From Lachnospiraceae bacterium (GTDB lineage: Bacteria > Bacillota > Clostridia > Lachnospirales > Lachnospiraceae): a DNA stretch of 64,000 nt. The notes beneath the pieces were generated by a model. It had not been told where the DNA came from. It saw nothing but the letters and a program-made list of their open reading frames with translations, and made no database searches. Within the stretch, counting starts at the first letter, position 1; the number at the start of each line of letters is the position of its first letter. Below are positions 1 to 8,670 of the stretch, piece by piece. The DNA lies in contig JAGAQG010000051.1 of NCBI GenBank assembly GCA_017622875.1, forward strand, positions 1 through 64,000. The letters run 5' to 3'. A program made the position numbers and the translations under genes.

Positions 1-543
1 CAACTCTGTCAATCGAATATAACGTTTTACCTGAGAACCCGAAAAACCTGCTTCCTGTCCAATAGAATTAACAGCCAACTTCGGACCTTTTTGATCCGAA
101 GTTAAGTCACGTCTGCTCCCTTGTCTCTTCATTGCATCCATTTTCATCTTATATGCAAAGGCACGTTCACTCGGTAACAATTCCTCTCGCTGAATATTCG
201 CATTGACCATAGCAATTGTTGATTCATCATCTGTCATTTCCTTTACAATTGCCGGGATGGTTTCTAAACCTAGCCTCTGTGCAGCATGCATTCTACGATG
301 ACCAGAAATCATTTCATAACCATCTTCATCATCCGGTCTTACCAGTACAGGAGTTAATATCCCCTGCAATCTAATACTTTCAATCAGTTCTTCCATTTTT
401 TCATCATCTTTGACTTTAAAGGGATGATTCTTAAAAGGAACGATTCTACTAATTTCAAGTTCAACAGAAGATTCTCCCTCGGAAATTCCCATCAAGTCAT
501 TAAATGATGTTAATTTAATCTTTTCTCCAGCTCTTTGTTTCAT
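1..543 (-). CDS. parB: ParB/Spo0J-family partition protein, cut by the window edge
   Basis: I translated this minus-strand frame myself; it starts at ATG 543 and runs off the left edge with no stop, so only the first 181 residues are visible. The ParB nuclease/CTPase domain is recognisable: an N-terminal arm, then the box containing GILTPVLVRP, then the G-H-R-R motif (the usual GERR box) around residues 78-81, then the NANIQREELLPSERAFAY helix that leads into the DNA-binding HTH. ParB proteins bind parS sites and load onto DNA to segregate it. The start overlaps the parA stop by four bases (ATGA), so the pair is translationally coupled. The neighbouring DUF6462 genes suggest an integrated or plasmid-derived element rather than the oriC soj-spo0J locus; that part is inference. 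Confidence 0.9.
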   Translation of the reverse strand, partial: MKQRAGEKIKLTSFNDLMGISEGESSVELEISRIVPFKNHPFKVKDDEKMEELIESIRLQGILTPVLVRPDDEDGYEMISGHRRMHAAQRLGLETIPAIVKEMTDDESTIAMVNANIQREELLPSERAFAYKMKMDAMKRQGSRRDLTSDQKGPKLAVNSIGQEAGFSGSQVKRYIRLTEL

Positions 544-1331
544 CTGCTCAGTACCTCCTCTGTGATTGCCTGATATGCCTTTGATACCTTACCCTTTGGT
601 TCATATACAAATATGCTTTTTCCCTCTGCACTGGTTTCCGCAGCTCTAACCGATAGTGGAACAACACTTTTAAAGATCTCAACATTAGCTCCATATGCAT
701 CACGCACTTTATTTGCAATATCTTTTGCATGATTCGTTCTCATATCAACCATAGTTAGTAAAATTCCATCAATCTTAAGTTTACGATTCAATTGACGCTT
801 TACTTTAAATATTGTTTTGATCAATTGCTCTAACCCTTTCACTGGTAAATAAGCAGCTTGTACCGGAATTACAACCGAATCAGATGCAACCAATGCATTA
901 ATCGTAACCATGCCTAATGAACTCATGCAATCAATCAGAATATAATCATAATTGTTTCTAACCATTTCAATGTATCCTCTGAGTAGCGTCTCTCGGCTCA
1001 TAACATTTACCAAAGAAACTTCCAATCCTGATAATTCAATGTTTGCCGGAAGAAAATCAATACCTTCCTCATGGTGAATAATGCCATAGTCCTCTGGAAT
1101 TTCTTCTTCGTTGATCATTGCACCGATAACAGATGCTAACGTAATTTCAATATCATCCGGTTCATCATGTCCCAAGCTAACAGTCATGCTTCCCTGTGGA
1201 TCCGCATCTATTAACAATACTCTTTTACCTGCTCTGGCTAATCCTATGCCTAAATTTACTGTTGTGGTGGTTTTTCCAACCCCACCTTTTTGGTTTACTA
1301 CCGAAACCACTTTTCCTTTATTCTTCGCCAT
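540..1331 (-). CDS. parA: ParA-family partition ATPase
   Basis: A 263-residue deviant Walker-A ATPase that works with ParB in DNA segregation. Visible motifs are the Walker A box K-G-G-V-G-K-T-T-T at residues 15-23 with the signature lysine K15, the A' motif IDADPQG at 41-47, and a Walker B-like hydrophobic run ending in D-C-M-S-S. The start was set at 1331 because AGGAGGT lies six bases upstream; an in-frame ATG 33 bases earlier has no ribosome site. There is no N-terminal HTH extension, so this resembles the short Soj/type Ib form. The upstream 60 bases carry operator-like repeats (listed separately), consistent with autoregulation. It is coupled to parB by a four-base overlap. Confidence 0.93.
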   Translation of the reverse strand: MAKNKGKVVSVVNQKGGVGKTTTTVNLGIGLARAGKRVLLIDADPQGSMTVSLGHDEPDDIEITLASVIGAMINEEEIPEDYGIIHHEEGIDFLPANIELSGLEVSLVNVMSRETLLRGYIEMVRNNYDYILIDCMSSLGMVTINALVASDSVVIPVQAAYLPVKGLEQLIKTIFKVKRQLNRKLKIDGILLTMVDMRTNHAKDIANKVRDAYGANVEIFKSVVPLSVRAAETSAEGKSIFVYEPKGKVSKAYQAITEEVLSR

Positions 1332-1350
1332 CTTCTGACCTCCTGAAATC

Positions 1351-1410
1351 AAATTCGTATACATTGGGTATATTTTTTCTCAAAATTCGTATATTTCAGG
1401 AAATATACCC
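1351..1410 (-). promoter_or_regulatory. Operator-like repeat cluster upstream of parA
   Basis: Between the DUF6462 stop and the parA ribosome site there is a perfect 8-bp inverted repeat with a 4-base centre (1389-1408, GTATATTT/AAATATAC). There is also a perfect 10-bp inverted repeat (1366-1375 and 1401-1410, GGGTATATTT/AAATATACCC), and a direct repeat of AAATTCGTATA at 1351 and 1383. Such clusters are typical of partition operators or parS-like sites. The assignment to ParA or ParB binding is inference. Confidence 0.45.
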
Positions 1411-1431
1411 GTGTTTTCATAAAAACTACCT

Positions 1432-1668
1432 TTAATATAAAAAATCATCTCTGAAATTCTCCAAATATTGGTCAACAATCTCTGTGTTAACCAGTACAAT
1501 TCCCTTTACGTGATATACGGCACCTGCGTCTCTCGCCAACTCTCGAAATGTTGTTTTACCCATAGAATAGATAGCAGCGCCCTCATCATAACGAACAAAT
1601 TTCTTTCGATGCCCCACCATCAATTTTTCCATTTTCTCCTTATCGATTTCTTTTCTAACCTTTGGCAT
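1432..1668 (-). CDS. DUF6462 family small protein (copy 2)
   Basis: A 78-residue basic protein. The core, RYDEGAAIYSMGKTTFRELA followed by a short Val/Ile-rich strand and an Asp-Gln-Tyr-Leu-Glu tail, matches the small excisionase-like DUF6462 proteins common on mobile elements of Lachnospiraceae; I recognise the family from memory only. The layout (short helix, glycine turn, recognition helix, beta wing) is that of a winged-helix DNA-binding protein. The start at 1668 is preceded by AGGAGG at six bases. It overlaps the upstream paralogue by 14 bp and precedes parA, so it probably belongs to the same transcript. Excisionase or regulator role is inference. Confidence 0.7.
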   Translation of the reverse strand: MPKVRKEIDKEKMEKLMVGHRKKFVRYDEGAAIYSMGKTTFRELARDAGAVYHVKGIVLVNTEIVDQYLENFRDDFLY

Positions 1669-1921
1669 GTCGTTTCCTCCTTTTTGGTTTTTTAATATTT
1701 TCTCGCTCCAGATATTCATCCAGGATATCCAGATCAACAATGATCCATTTTCTTTGATTGATTGTTGCACCTGCTTTTTTAGCCCATTCAGCAAAGGTCC
1801 ACGGTCCAACTCCATATTGCTCTGCACCAGATTGGTACGTTGCATAACGCTTTTTATTGCCATTTTCGATATATCCATCTAATTCAGGCTTTAAAATCAC
1901 TTGTTTTTTCTTTCTTCCCAC
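1655..1921 (-). CDS. DUF6462-like small DNA-binding protein (copy 1)
   Basis: An 88-residue protein that starts most likely at GTG 1921, six bases after AGGAGG; a second GTG immediately upstream is too close to that site. Residues about 28-75 (ATYQSGAEQYGVGPWTFAEW and following) have the same layout as the neighbouring DUF6462 protein, so the two look like diverged tandem copies. The C-terminus is strongly basic (KKPKRRKRHAKG), as in DNA-binding proteins. It is the first gene of the DUF6462-DUF6462-parA-parB run. The exact function is unknown; an excisionase-like or regulatory role is inferred from fold and context. Confidence 0.6.
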   Translation of the reverse strand: MGRKKKQVILKPELDGYIENGNKKRYATYQSGAEQYGVGPWTFAEWAKKAGATINQRKWIIVDLDILDEYLERENIKKPKRRKRHAKG

Positions 1922-2244
1922 CACTTTCCTCCTGCTTTTCAAATATCTATGAGACAAATCGCAAATCTCCAGAAATGAAAAAAAGACACCTCGAACCAAT
2001 ATTTCTATTGATTACGAAGTGTCTTATACTTCTCAATCTTAAGCTACTCCTCAAGATTATTCTTTATTTAGTTGATATTCCATAAGCGATTTCGTTCCGA
2101 CAAGCTCCGAAAACGAAATGCTTATTTTTACATAGAGACTCGACAAAATCCATGAAACACATCCGAATTTATAGTAGTTCTATGGCATCCATAGAAGCTC
2201 ATTTGGGATGTCGGGGACTGTCGTCTTTACCATGGAAATTGACG
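1922..2244. other. Gene-free, palindrome-rich junction between the par element and lysS
   Basis: No credible coding sequence is present. The stretch holds the lysS-side terminator (1983-2025); a 14-15 bp inverted repeat with one mismatch (2082-2096 with 2112-2125, ATAAGC..TTTCGTT against AACGAAAT..CTTAT); and a perfect 8-bp palindrome with a 3-base loop (2178-2196, TTCTATGG/CCATAGAA). The last is nested in weaker outer arms (2159-2170 with 2201-2211). It could be a small non-autonomous element or the junction of the par element with the core chromosome. Neither can be proved from this window. Confidence 0.5.
1975..2025 (-). terminator. Rho-independent terminator for the lysS operon
   Basis: Inverted arms AAGACACCTCG (1983-1993) and CGAAGTGTCTT (2015-2025) differ at one position, and the inner AACCAAT/ATTGATT extends the stem. 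On the minus strand the hairpin is followed by seven T residues. It sits upstream of the DUF6462 genes, so it insulates them from lysS transcription. Confidence 0.75.
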
Positions 2245-3732
2245 TTACTGTAAACTTTTCATCGTCGGGAACAGGAGCACATCGCGGATCGCCTGTGAGT
2301 CAGTCAGCAACATACATAATCTGTCGATTCCGTATCCGATACCGCCTGTAGGTGGCATACCGATTTCCAGTGCATTTAAGAAGTCTTCATCTGTTGTGTT
2401 CGCTTCTTCATTACCCTGTGCCAGCATTTCTTCCTGAGCTTTGAAACGTTCTCTCTGATCGATCGGGTCATTTAACTCAGAGTATGCATTACACATTTCC
2501 CATCCGTTCATAAACATTTCAAAACGTTCAACGTATTCAGGATTTTCTGGTTTCTTCTTTGTTAATGGAGAGATTTCAATTGGATGATCCATAACAAATG
2601 TAGGCTGAATTAAGTGGTGTTCTACAAACTCTTCGAAGAATAAGTTTAAGATATCACCTTTCTTATGCATTGGTTCATATTCTACATGATGTTCATCTGC
2701 AGCTGCTCTTGCTTCTTCCAGTGTGTGGATTTCATTCCAGTCAACACCGGCATATTTCTTAACAGCATCTACCATTGTGATTCTTTCAAATGGTTTGCCA
2801 AGATCCATTTCGATTCCGTTGTAAACGATCTTTGTAGTGCCAAGAACTTCCTGTGCTACATGACGGTACATGTTTTCTGTTAAATCCATCATTCCGTTGT
2901 AGTCTGTGTAAGCCTGGTATAATTCCATCAATGTGAATTCCGGATTGTGTCTTGTATCAAGACCTTCGTTACGGAATACACGACCGATTTCGTAAACCTT
3001 TTCCATACCGCCAACGATGAGACGCTTTAAGTAAAGTTCGAGAGAAATACGAAGCTTTAAGTCTTCATCCAGTGCGTTGAAATGTGTTTCGAATGGTCTT
3101 GCTGCTGCACCGCCTGCATTAGATACGAGCATTGGAGTTTCTACTTCTAAGAATCCCTGTCCGTCTAAGTAACGACGAATGCTGCTGATAATTTTTGAAC
3201 GTTTGATAAATGTATCTTTTACTTCAGCGTTCATGATAAGGTCTACATATCTCTGACGGTATCTTGTATCTGTGTTTGTCAGACCATGATATTTTTCCGG
3301 TAAGATCTGTAAGCTCTTTGATAATAATGTAACTTCAGAAGCATGAATGGAGATTTCACCCATTTTTGTTCTGAATACTTCACCTGTGATACCTACGATA
3401 TCACCGATGTCCATTTTCTTGAAATCTTTGTATGGTTCTTCCCCAACACTGTCACGTGCTACGTAAGACTGGATGTTACCCTGTAAATCCTGTACTCCGC
3501 AGAAGGAAGCTTTACCCATAACTCGCTTAGACATTAAACGTCCGGCGATTGTTACAGTCTTACCTTCCATTTCTTCAAAGTTATCTTTGATTTCCATGCT
3601 GTGATGTGTCTGGTCAAATTTTGTGATCTGGAACGGATCTTTTCCGTTTGCCTGCAGGTCTGCCAGCTTTTCTCTTCTAACTTTTCTAAGCTGGTTTAAG
3701 TCCTGTACCTGTACATTCTTTTCTTCAGCCAT
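2245..3732 (-). CDS. lysS: Lysyl-tRNA synthetase, class II
   Basis: A 495-residue cytoplasmic enzyme that charges tRNA-Lys with lysine using ATP. The N-terminal OB-fold anticodon-binding domain spans about 55-140. The class II catalytic core follows, with motif 2 around 251-268 ([17 protein letters not shown]) and motif 3 near 463-475 ([10 protein letters not shown]). Length and motif order are standard for bacterial LysS. It follows greA by twelve bases and is probably cotranscribed from the consensus promoter at 4331-4359. Its terminator lies about 220 bases beyond the stop, across unusual palindromic DNA. Confidence 0.98.
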   Translation of the reverse strand: MAEEKNVQVQDLNQLRKVRREKLADLQANGKDPFQITKFDQTHHSMEIKDNFEEMEGKTVTIAGRLMSKRVMGKASFCGVQDLQGNIQSYVARDSVGEEPYKDFKKMDIGDIVGITGEVFRTKMGEISIHASEVTLLSKSLQILPEKYHGLTNTDTRYRQRYVDLIMNAEVKDTFIKRSKIISSIRRYLDGQGFLEVETPMLVSNAGGAAARPFETHFNALDEDLKLRISLELYLKRLIVGGMEKVYEIGRVFRNEGLDTRHNPEFTLMELYQAYTDYNGMMDLTENMYRHVAQEVLGTTKIVYNGIEMDLGKPFERITMVDAVKKYAGVDWNEIHTLEEARAAADEHHVEYEPMHKKGDILNLFFEEFVEHHLIQPTFVMDHPIEISPLTKKKPENPEYVERFEMFMNGWEMCNAYSELNDPIDQRERFKAQEEMLAQGNEEANTTDEDFLNALEIGMPPTGGIGYGIDRLCMLLTDSQAIRDVLLFPTMKSLQ

Positions 3733-3744
3733 TGTTTTCTCCTC

Positions 3745-4227
3745 TTAGTTTGATCTCTGGATTTCCAATACCTTGTACTGAATGATTCCAGCCTGTGTTT
3801 CTACATCTACTACTGCTCCAACCTGTGCACCGATCAGTGCTTTACCAACTGGTGATTCGTTGGAAATTTTGCCCTGTAAGCTGCTTGCTTCTGAAGAACC
3901 TACGATTTTAAATTCTTCTTCTTCATCAAATTCGACATCAAGCACTTTTACTTTACAGCCTACACTGATTTTATCAAGATCAACTTCATCTTCATCAACT
4001 ACTTCAGCGTTCTTTAAGATCTTTTCAATCTGTTCGATTCTTGCTTCAATATCACGCTGTTCGTCTTTTGCAGCATCGTATTCTGCATTTTCAGATAAGT
4101 CGCCCTGTTCTCTTGCTTCTTTGATTTTCTGGGAGATTTCTTTTCTCTTAACTACTTTTAAGTCTTCCAGTTCCTCTTCAAGTTTACGAAGTCCTTCGTA
4201 AGTTAAAATGTTTTTCTTTTCTGCCAT
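3745..4227 (-). CDS. greA: Transcription elongation factor GreA
   Basis: A 160-residue factor that enters the RNA polymerase secondary channel and stimulates cleavage of backtracked transcripts. The N-terminal coiled coil (about 1-77) includes the typical [20 protein letters not shown] region at the hairpin tip, and the C-terminal FKBP-like domain holds the usual S-P-V-G-KAL-I-G loop. I chose 4227 because AGGAAGG is eight bases upstream; an in-frame GTG nine bases earlier would overlap that ribosome site. It is the first gene after a perfect sigma-A promoter and is followed by lysS, a linkage seen widely in Firmicutes. Confidence 0.97.
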   Translation of the reverse strand: MAEKKNILTYEGLRKLEEELEDLKVVKRKEISQKIKEAREQGDLSENAEYDAAKDEQRDIEARIEQIEKILKNAEVVDEDEVDLDKISVGCKVKVLDVEFDEEEEFKIVGSSEASSLQGKISNESPVGKALIGAQVGAVVDVETQAGIIQYKVLEIQRSN

Positions 4228-4330
4228 TGTTAACACCTTCCTGTTTATCTTAAAAACTATTTTCGTCTATTTTCGGTTACTAAATGCGCAAAAAATTTCC
4301 CCAAAATCCCCCTGCGCATACAATTTTGAT

Positions 4331-4359
4331 ATTATAACAGCGAGCCCCCGAAATGTCAA
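4331..4359 (-). promoter_or_regulatory. Consensus sigma-A promoter for greA-lysS
   Basis: On the minus strand TTGACA (4359-4354) is followed after exactly 17 bases by TATAAT (4336-4331). Both hexamers are perfect consensus. The site lies in the gap between the stop of the upstream unknown gene (4365) and greA. Confidence 0.88.
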
Positions 4360-4364
4360 GGTTT

Positions 4365-5078
4365 TTAAAGGGTTTGCGCCTTTAATTTTACATTCCATTT
4401 TCCTTCTTTACACCAGTATTTCAATTCTTCGCACCGGCTTTTCCGAAAGGCAAATCCCCGAGGTGCCAAAAGAACTTCCGCAAGTGCAGGATGGATCTGA
4501 TTTTCTCCAATTTCCACACTTTTGATGTTTACCACGGTAATTCTTTCACAGCTGTTTAAAATCTCCCGTATCTTCCATTCCTTTTTATGGGGCAGAAAAC
4601 AGATGCTTCCCGCCGGATAGCAATCAGTTTTTTGCAGCTGCTCCGTAAAGTCCCACACCATATTTCCCTGAATATTTTTGTCCTCCCATGGATGTACAAG
4701 CTCTATGATCAGCCCCAGCTCTTGAAATGCCCTCTCCTGCAGACTCTCAAAGTAAGGTTTTCTGTCCGTGACAATTGTTAAAAAGTTCAGTGCCTCCAAA
4801 AATTCATATAAAAAATAATCCATTCTCCCATCATTGCCATCAATCAGCACCACACTGATCTGATGTCTTGGTATCTTTGCAAATCTGCGCAGATAATCAA
4901 AATTTTCCTTTATATAAATATAAGGAAGATAAAAGGGAACCCGCTCCATGGATTCCCTTTCGTAGTAGTCTTTTAAATATTGAAGTAGTATCTGTTTTCC
5001 AAAAAATCTTGCCTTCCACCGAATCTTCCTCGGAATTTCCGGTAAAGTTTCAGGCCTTGCCAACTTTACGATATCCAT
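4365..5078 (-). CDS. Conserved hypothetical protein between dusB and greA
   Basis: A 237-residue soluble protein that I do not recognise. Alternating hydrophobic strands (for example ISVVLIDGND near residue 75, FLTIVTDRKPYFE near 100, ERITVVNIKSVEIG near 180) suggest an alpha/beta Rossmann-like fold, but no nucleotide-binding loop or catalytic motif is evident. No signal peptide or membrane segment is seen. The start at 5078 is the first in-frame ATG after a stop, with GGAAGC upstream as a weak ribosome site. It sits 63 bases downstream of dusB on the same strand and probably belongs to that operon. Function unknown. Confidence 0.8.
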   Translation of the reverse strand: MDIVKLARPETLPEIPRKIRWKARFFGKQILLQYLKDYYERESMERVPFYLPYIYIKENFDYLRRFAKIPRHQISVVLIDGNDGRMDYFLYEFLEALNFLTIVTDRKPYFESLQERAFQELGLIIELVHPWEDKNIQGNMVWDFTEQLQKTDCYPAGSICFLPHKKEWKIREILNSCERITVVNIKSVEIGENQIHPALAEVLLAPRGFAFRKSRCEELKYWCKEGKWNVKLKAQTL

Positions 5079-5141
5079 TTCCAGCTTCCACTGCTCATTT
5101 TTTACAGTCTATGCAGGTTCGTCCATGGACATTCCTTGAAA

Positions 5142-6089
5142 TCAGCCTTTTAAAAGTGCTGTTAATTCCTCATAGGTTTCCACCTCGTTAATCTTTGCAC
5201 GAAGTTTTGCACTGTTTGGATATCCTGCAGTATACCATGCTACATGCTTGCGCATTTCACGGATACCGGTATATTCTCCTTTGCATTCAAGCTGCATTCT
5301 TGCATGCGTAAGCATCATTTCCCGCACTTCTGAAAGCGCCGGCTTCTGCGGAATCACACCGGTCTCCAGATATTCCTTAATCTGTCCAAAGATCCATGGA
5401 TTCCCTCTGGCAGCACGTCCGATCATAATGCCATCCACACCGGTCTCATCAATCATCCTTTTTGCAGATTCCGGCCCTGTCACATCACCATTTCCAATGA
5501 CCGGAATAGAAACTGCTTCTTTTACCTGACGGATAATATCCCAGTCAGCTTTTCCGCTGTAATACTGCTCTCTTGTCCTTCCATGAACCGCGACTGCTGC
5601 CGCACCGCAGTCTTCGATAATCTTCGCAATTTCCACTGCATTCACATGAGCATCGTCAAAGCCCTTACGAATCTTTACCGTAACCGGTTTTTCAATCGCT
5701 TTTACCACTTTCGACACAATTTCCCGCACAAGTTCCGGATTTTTCATAAGTGCCGAGCCTTCCCCGTTACCTGCTACCTTCGGCACTGGACAGCCCATGT
5801 TAATGTCCAGAATATCAAATGGCTTTTCCTCAATCTTTTTTGCCATTTCACTCATAATATCCGCATCTGAGCCAAAAAGCTGTAAAGATACCGGACGCTC
5901 TCTCTCATCGATTTCCATGAGTGCTTCTGTATTTTTGTTATTATAGTAAATTGCCTTGGCACTGACCATTTCCATGCAGAGCAGTCCTGCTCCCTGTTCT
6001 TTGCAGAGCAGACGAAATGGCAGGTCTGTGACTCCTGCCATTGGTGCCAAGATAATAGGATTGTCTAAAATTACATTTCCAATTCTCAT
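5142..6089 (-). CDS. dusB: tRNA-dihydrouridine synthase B
   Basis: A 315-residue FMN-dependent enzyme that reduces specific uridines in the tRNA D loop. Visible family features are the N-terminal APMAGVTDLPFR strand-loop of the TIM barrel at 15-26, the INMGCPVPKV segment with the catalytic cysteine C100, the FMN-contacting K in VKIRKGFDD, and VHGRTREQ/GNGDV/IGRAARGNPWIF phosphate-binding segments in order. The C-terminal helical domain carries the REMRKHVAWY motif. Length is typical for DusB. The start overlaps the stop of the DUF6145 gene by four bases, so translation is coupled. Confidence 0.97.
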   Translation of the reverse strand: MRIGNVILDNPIILAPMAGVTDLPFRLLCKEQGAGLLCMEMVSAKAIYYNNKNTEALMEIDERERPVSLQLFGSDADIMSEMAKKIEEKPFDILDINMGCPVPKVAGNGEGSALMKNPELVREIVSKVVKAIEKPVTVKIRKGFDDAHVNAVEIAKIIEDCGAAAVAVHGRTREQYYSGKADWDIIRQVKEAVSIPVIGNGDVTGPESAKRMIDETGVDGIMIGRAARGNPWIFGQIKEYLETGVIPQKPALSEVREMMLTHARMQLECKGEYTGIREMRKHVAWYTAGYPNSAKLRAKINEVETYEELTALLKG

Positions 6090-6424
6090 ACTTCTTCCAG
6101 TTTTTCCCCCAGGAAAAATACTTTAAAATAAGTTTCCAGACTTTCCAGCAATGCTGATCTTGTTCTCTGAATTTCTTTGATTTTTAATTCACTGCCGATC
6201 TCGTCAAATAACAGATCACCCTCATCACAGGTCACATTTAAAGTCAGGGTTCCATCCGGCTCAAATCCAAAGGTTAAGATTCCTCCAACATCCTCTGTAA
6301 AGAGTACGCACAGAATCTGCAGATCATCCTTGATTGTTTTTGGCAGTCCCATGAATTCCGGATTCAAATAATATTTCTTTTCGTAGGAATTCGATACGCA
6401 AAGAACGGTCATCTTATCTTCCAT
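6086..6424 (-). CDS. DUF6145-like protein
   Basis: A 112-residue soluble acidic protein. The pattern of an initial VLCVSNSYEKKYY segment, a central ILCVLFTEDVGGILTFGF strand pair, and a C-terminal helix LETYFKVFFLGE resembles a family found almost only in Lachnospiraceae and annotated DUF6145; I make this match from memory. Function is unknown. GAGG lies eight bases before the start. It lies between birA and dusB and shares ATGA with dusB, so it is part of the tRNA-modification/biotin operon by position, though no functional link is established. Confidence 0.75.
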   Translation of the reverse strand: MEDKMTVLCVSNSYEKKYYLNPEFMGLPKTIKDDLQILCVLFTEDVGGILTFGFEPDGTLTLNVTCDEGDLLFDEIGSELKIKEIQRTRSALLESLETYFKVFFLGEKLEEV

Positions 6425-6441
6425 TTACAGTTCCTCTCTAT

Positions 6442-7230
6442 CTATACATACCCGTAGATGCCCCGAACAGACACCTCACCGGAATAAACTTCTTTTTCAG
6501 TTCCATCTTCACAGACAACGATCAGGTTTCCTGCAGAATTAATTCCCTTTGCAGTTCCTTTGTATGGCTCCTTCGGGTCAAGAACATTTACTTCTCTGTT
6601 CTTATTTGCCAGCATACTTTCATACTGCTCCTTCAGAAGTGCCAAATCTTCTGTCTGTTCGTAAATCTCATAATAGTTTTCGAAGCACTCCATCACCGAA
6701 GCAATCAGTGCCTCTCTGGAAATCTCTGCTCCGGTCTCCAGTTTCAGGGAACTGGCTGTTCCTTTAATATCTTCTGGAAATCCAGTGTTGTTCACGTTGA
6801 TTCCCACGCCGATCACTACGATATATCCACCGTCTTTAAAGCACATTTCTGTTAAGATTCCACAGATTTTCCGACCATTTAAGACAATATCATTTGGCCA
6901 TTTGATCTGCGGCTCCCTGCCAGTCACTTTTTTGATTCCCTCTGCCACTGCAAGGGCCATAACTAATGTAAGACCAGCTGCATGTTCTGTGCGAAGCTTC
7001 GGTTCCAGACAAAGGCTCATAGCAATATTGGCACCCTTTTCGCTCTGCCAGGAACGCCCCCTTCTGCCTCTTCCGGCAGTCTGTTCCTCTGCCAGAATCA
7101 GGGTTCCATGCACAGGTTCTTTTTTTCCAAGTTCTTTTCCATAGTTCTGGGTCGATTCCATTGAATCAAAGCAAAGGCAGGTTTTCCCTGCCCATGCTGT
7201 CTCTAACTGTTCTAACTCCAAGTTTCTCAT
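6442..7230 (-). CDS. birA: Biotin--[acetyl-CoA carboxylase] ligase, monofunctional
   Basis: A 262-residue enzyme that activates biotin with ATP and attaches it to biotin carboxyl carrier proteins. The ATP/biotin loop G-R-G-R-R-G-R-S-W is at 53-61, the KWPNDI motif near 115, and the C-terminal SH3-like domain is present with the GTAKGINSAGNL turn. The N-terminal winged helix of bifunctional BirA repressors (about 60 residues) is absent: the protein opens directly with the catalytic domain. Its start overlaps the stop of the upstream membrane protein by four bases. A repressor of biotin genes, if any, must be encoded elsewhere. Confidence 0.95.
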   Translation of the reverse strand: MRNLELEQLETAWAGKTCLCFDSMESTQNYGKELGKKEPVHGTLILAEEQTAGRGRRGRSWQSEKGANIAMSLCLEPKLRTEHAAGLTLVMALAVAEGIKKVTGREPQIKWPNDIVLNGRKICGILTEMCFKDGGYIVVIGVGINVNNTGFPEDIKGTASSLKLETGAEISREALIASVMECFENYYEIYEQTEDLALLKEQYESMLANKNREVNVLDPKEPYKGTAKGINSAGNLIVVCEDGTEKEVYSGEVSVRGIYGYV

Positions 7231-7502
7231 ACAAAATAACGAACTGCCAGAATCAATGCAGCGACTAAAAAGACGCCGCAGACTATGGCATAAATATTTC
7301 CCCGTACTCTTTTTTTCTCTGAAAAGCTGACAGTTGCACCGATAAAATTTTCCACCGCTGCCAGTGCAAAGAGCAGCACTTCAAAAATTTCTGTTCCTTC
7401 TTTTTTGATCAGTACTGCGAACAACAGCCCAAGGATCGTAATTCCTAAGATCAGGTTAAAGATTCGGGTATACAAAAACGGTTCTTTCACCTTCTGGTTC
7501 AT
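7227..7502 (-). CDS. Small integral membrane protein of unknown function
   Basis: A 91-residue protein with three predicted transmembrane segments: about 12-28 (FNLILGITILGLLFAVL), 38-57 (FEVLLFALAAVENFIGATV) and 69-89 (IYAIVCGVFLVAALILAV). Short charged loops separate them. I recognise no functional motif. Its ATG shares one base with the argF stop (TAATG) and its own stop overlaps birA by four bases, so it is made in step with both enzymes. Conserved position in this operon suggests a real gene. Confidence 0.8.
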   Translation of the reverse strand: MNQKVKEPFLYTRIFNLILGITILGLLFAVLIKKEGTEIFEVLLFALAAVENFIGATVSFSEKKRVRGNIYAIVCGVFLVAALILAVRYFV

Positions 7503-8509
7503 TAAGATACTCCAATCGTTGCAAGCATCACTGCTTTGATCGTATGCATACGGTTTTCTGCTTCATCAAACACAACCGACTGTTCAGATTCAAACACTTC
7601 ATTTGTTACTTCCATTTCAGAAATACCAAATTTTTCGTAAATTTCTTTTCCAACAGTTGTTTCAAGATCATGGAATGCCGGAAGGCAATGCATAAAGATT
7701 GCTGTCGGTTTTGCATTGTCCATGACTGCTTTATTTACCTGATATGGCATCAGCTCTTTAATACGTGTTTCCCATACTTCATCCGGTTCGCCCATAGACA
7801 CCCATACGTCTGTGTAAATGATATCCGCATCTTTGGTTGCAGCTTTTACATCTTCTGTTAATGTAATGCTTCCGCCTGTCTGTGCTGCAATAGCGCCGCA
7901 GGTCGCAACAAGTTCCGGATTAGGGAAGTAATTTCTTGGTGCACAAGCCACAAAATTCATACCCATTTTTGCACAGGTTACCATCCATGAGTTGCCCATA
8001 TTGTAGCGAGCGTCACCCATATATACCAGCTTTTTGCCTTTTACATCACCAAGATGCTCTCTGATCGTTAAAAGATCTGCTAACATCTGTGTTGGATGGA
8101 ATTCATTTGTCAAACCGTTCCATACAGGTACTCCTGCATATTTTGCAAGGGTTTCTACTCTTTCCTGCTCAAATCCGCGGTATTCAATACCTTCGTACAT
8201 TCTTCCCAGAACACGTGCAGTATCGGCAATGCTTTCTTTTTTGCCAATCTGAGATGCTTTTGGATCAAGATAAGTACAGCCCATGCCAAGATCATGTGCT
8301 GCAGTTTCAAAAGAGCAGCGCGTTCTTGTACTTGTCTTCTCAAAGATCAGTACAATGTTTTTGCTTGCAAGATAATCCACGCGGATGCCTTTTTTCTTTC
8401 TTTCCTTCAAGTCTGCAGCCAGATCTAATAAATATTCAATTTCTTCCGGTGTGAAATCCAGAAGCTTTAAAAAGTTGCGTCCTTTTAATAAATCCCAGTT
8501 TCTAACCAT
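7502..8509 (-). CDS. argF: Ornithine carbamoyltransferase
   Basis: A 335-residue cytoplasmic enzyme that makes citrulline from ornithine and carbamoyl phosphate in arginine synthesis. The carbamoyl-phosphate site S-T-R-T-R is at 60-64, the [13 protein letters not shown] segment contacts the second phosphate region, and the catalytic H-C-L-P motif begins near 274. I set the start at the second internal ATG (protein opening MVRNWDLL), seven bases after AGGAG; earlier in-frame starts lie too close to or before that site. It could serve catabolically (arcB) but no arcA or arcC is nearby, so argF is preferred. Confidence 0.95.
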   Translation of the reverse strand: MVRNWDLLKGRNFLKLLDFTPEEIEYLLDLAADLKERKKKGIRVDYLASKNIVLIFEKTSTRTRCSFETAAHDLGMGCTYLDPKASQIGKKESIADTARVLGRMYEGIEYRGFEQERVETLAKYAGVPVWNGLTNEFHPTQMLADLLTIREHLGDVKGKKLVYMGDARYNMGNSWMVTCAKMGMNFVACAPRNYFPNPELVATCGAIAAQTGGSITLTEDVKAATKDADIIYTDVWVSMGEPDEVWETRIKELMPYQVNKAVMDNAKPTAIFMHCLPAFHDLETTVGKEIYEKFGISEMEVTNEVFESEQSVVFDEAENRMHTIKAVMLATIGVS

Positions 8510-8670
8510 ATTCATTCTCCTAAAATCTTCTTTATGTTTCCTTTTATGCACCTTCCGCACAAAAAGAAGATAGCAAGTATTTTACTATATTTCTCTACGT
8601 TTTACAACTTTAACTTGCTGAATTTGTGGGAAAATCCTGCATAAATATGCAGTTTATAAAAGGGCACACA

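Noticed and set aside
540-543. Treating parA and parB as the chromosomal soj-spo0J pair near oriC
   Set aside because: No gidB, jag, yidC or rpmH is nearby, and the genes adjoin DUF6462 small proteins; the DnaA boxes are 40 kb away beside dnaD, not dnaA-dnaN.
3782-4201. Long open frame antisense to greA
   Set aside because: It is serine-rich, low-complexity and has no ribosome site; it mirrors the GreA codons on the other strand.
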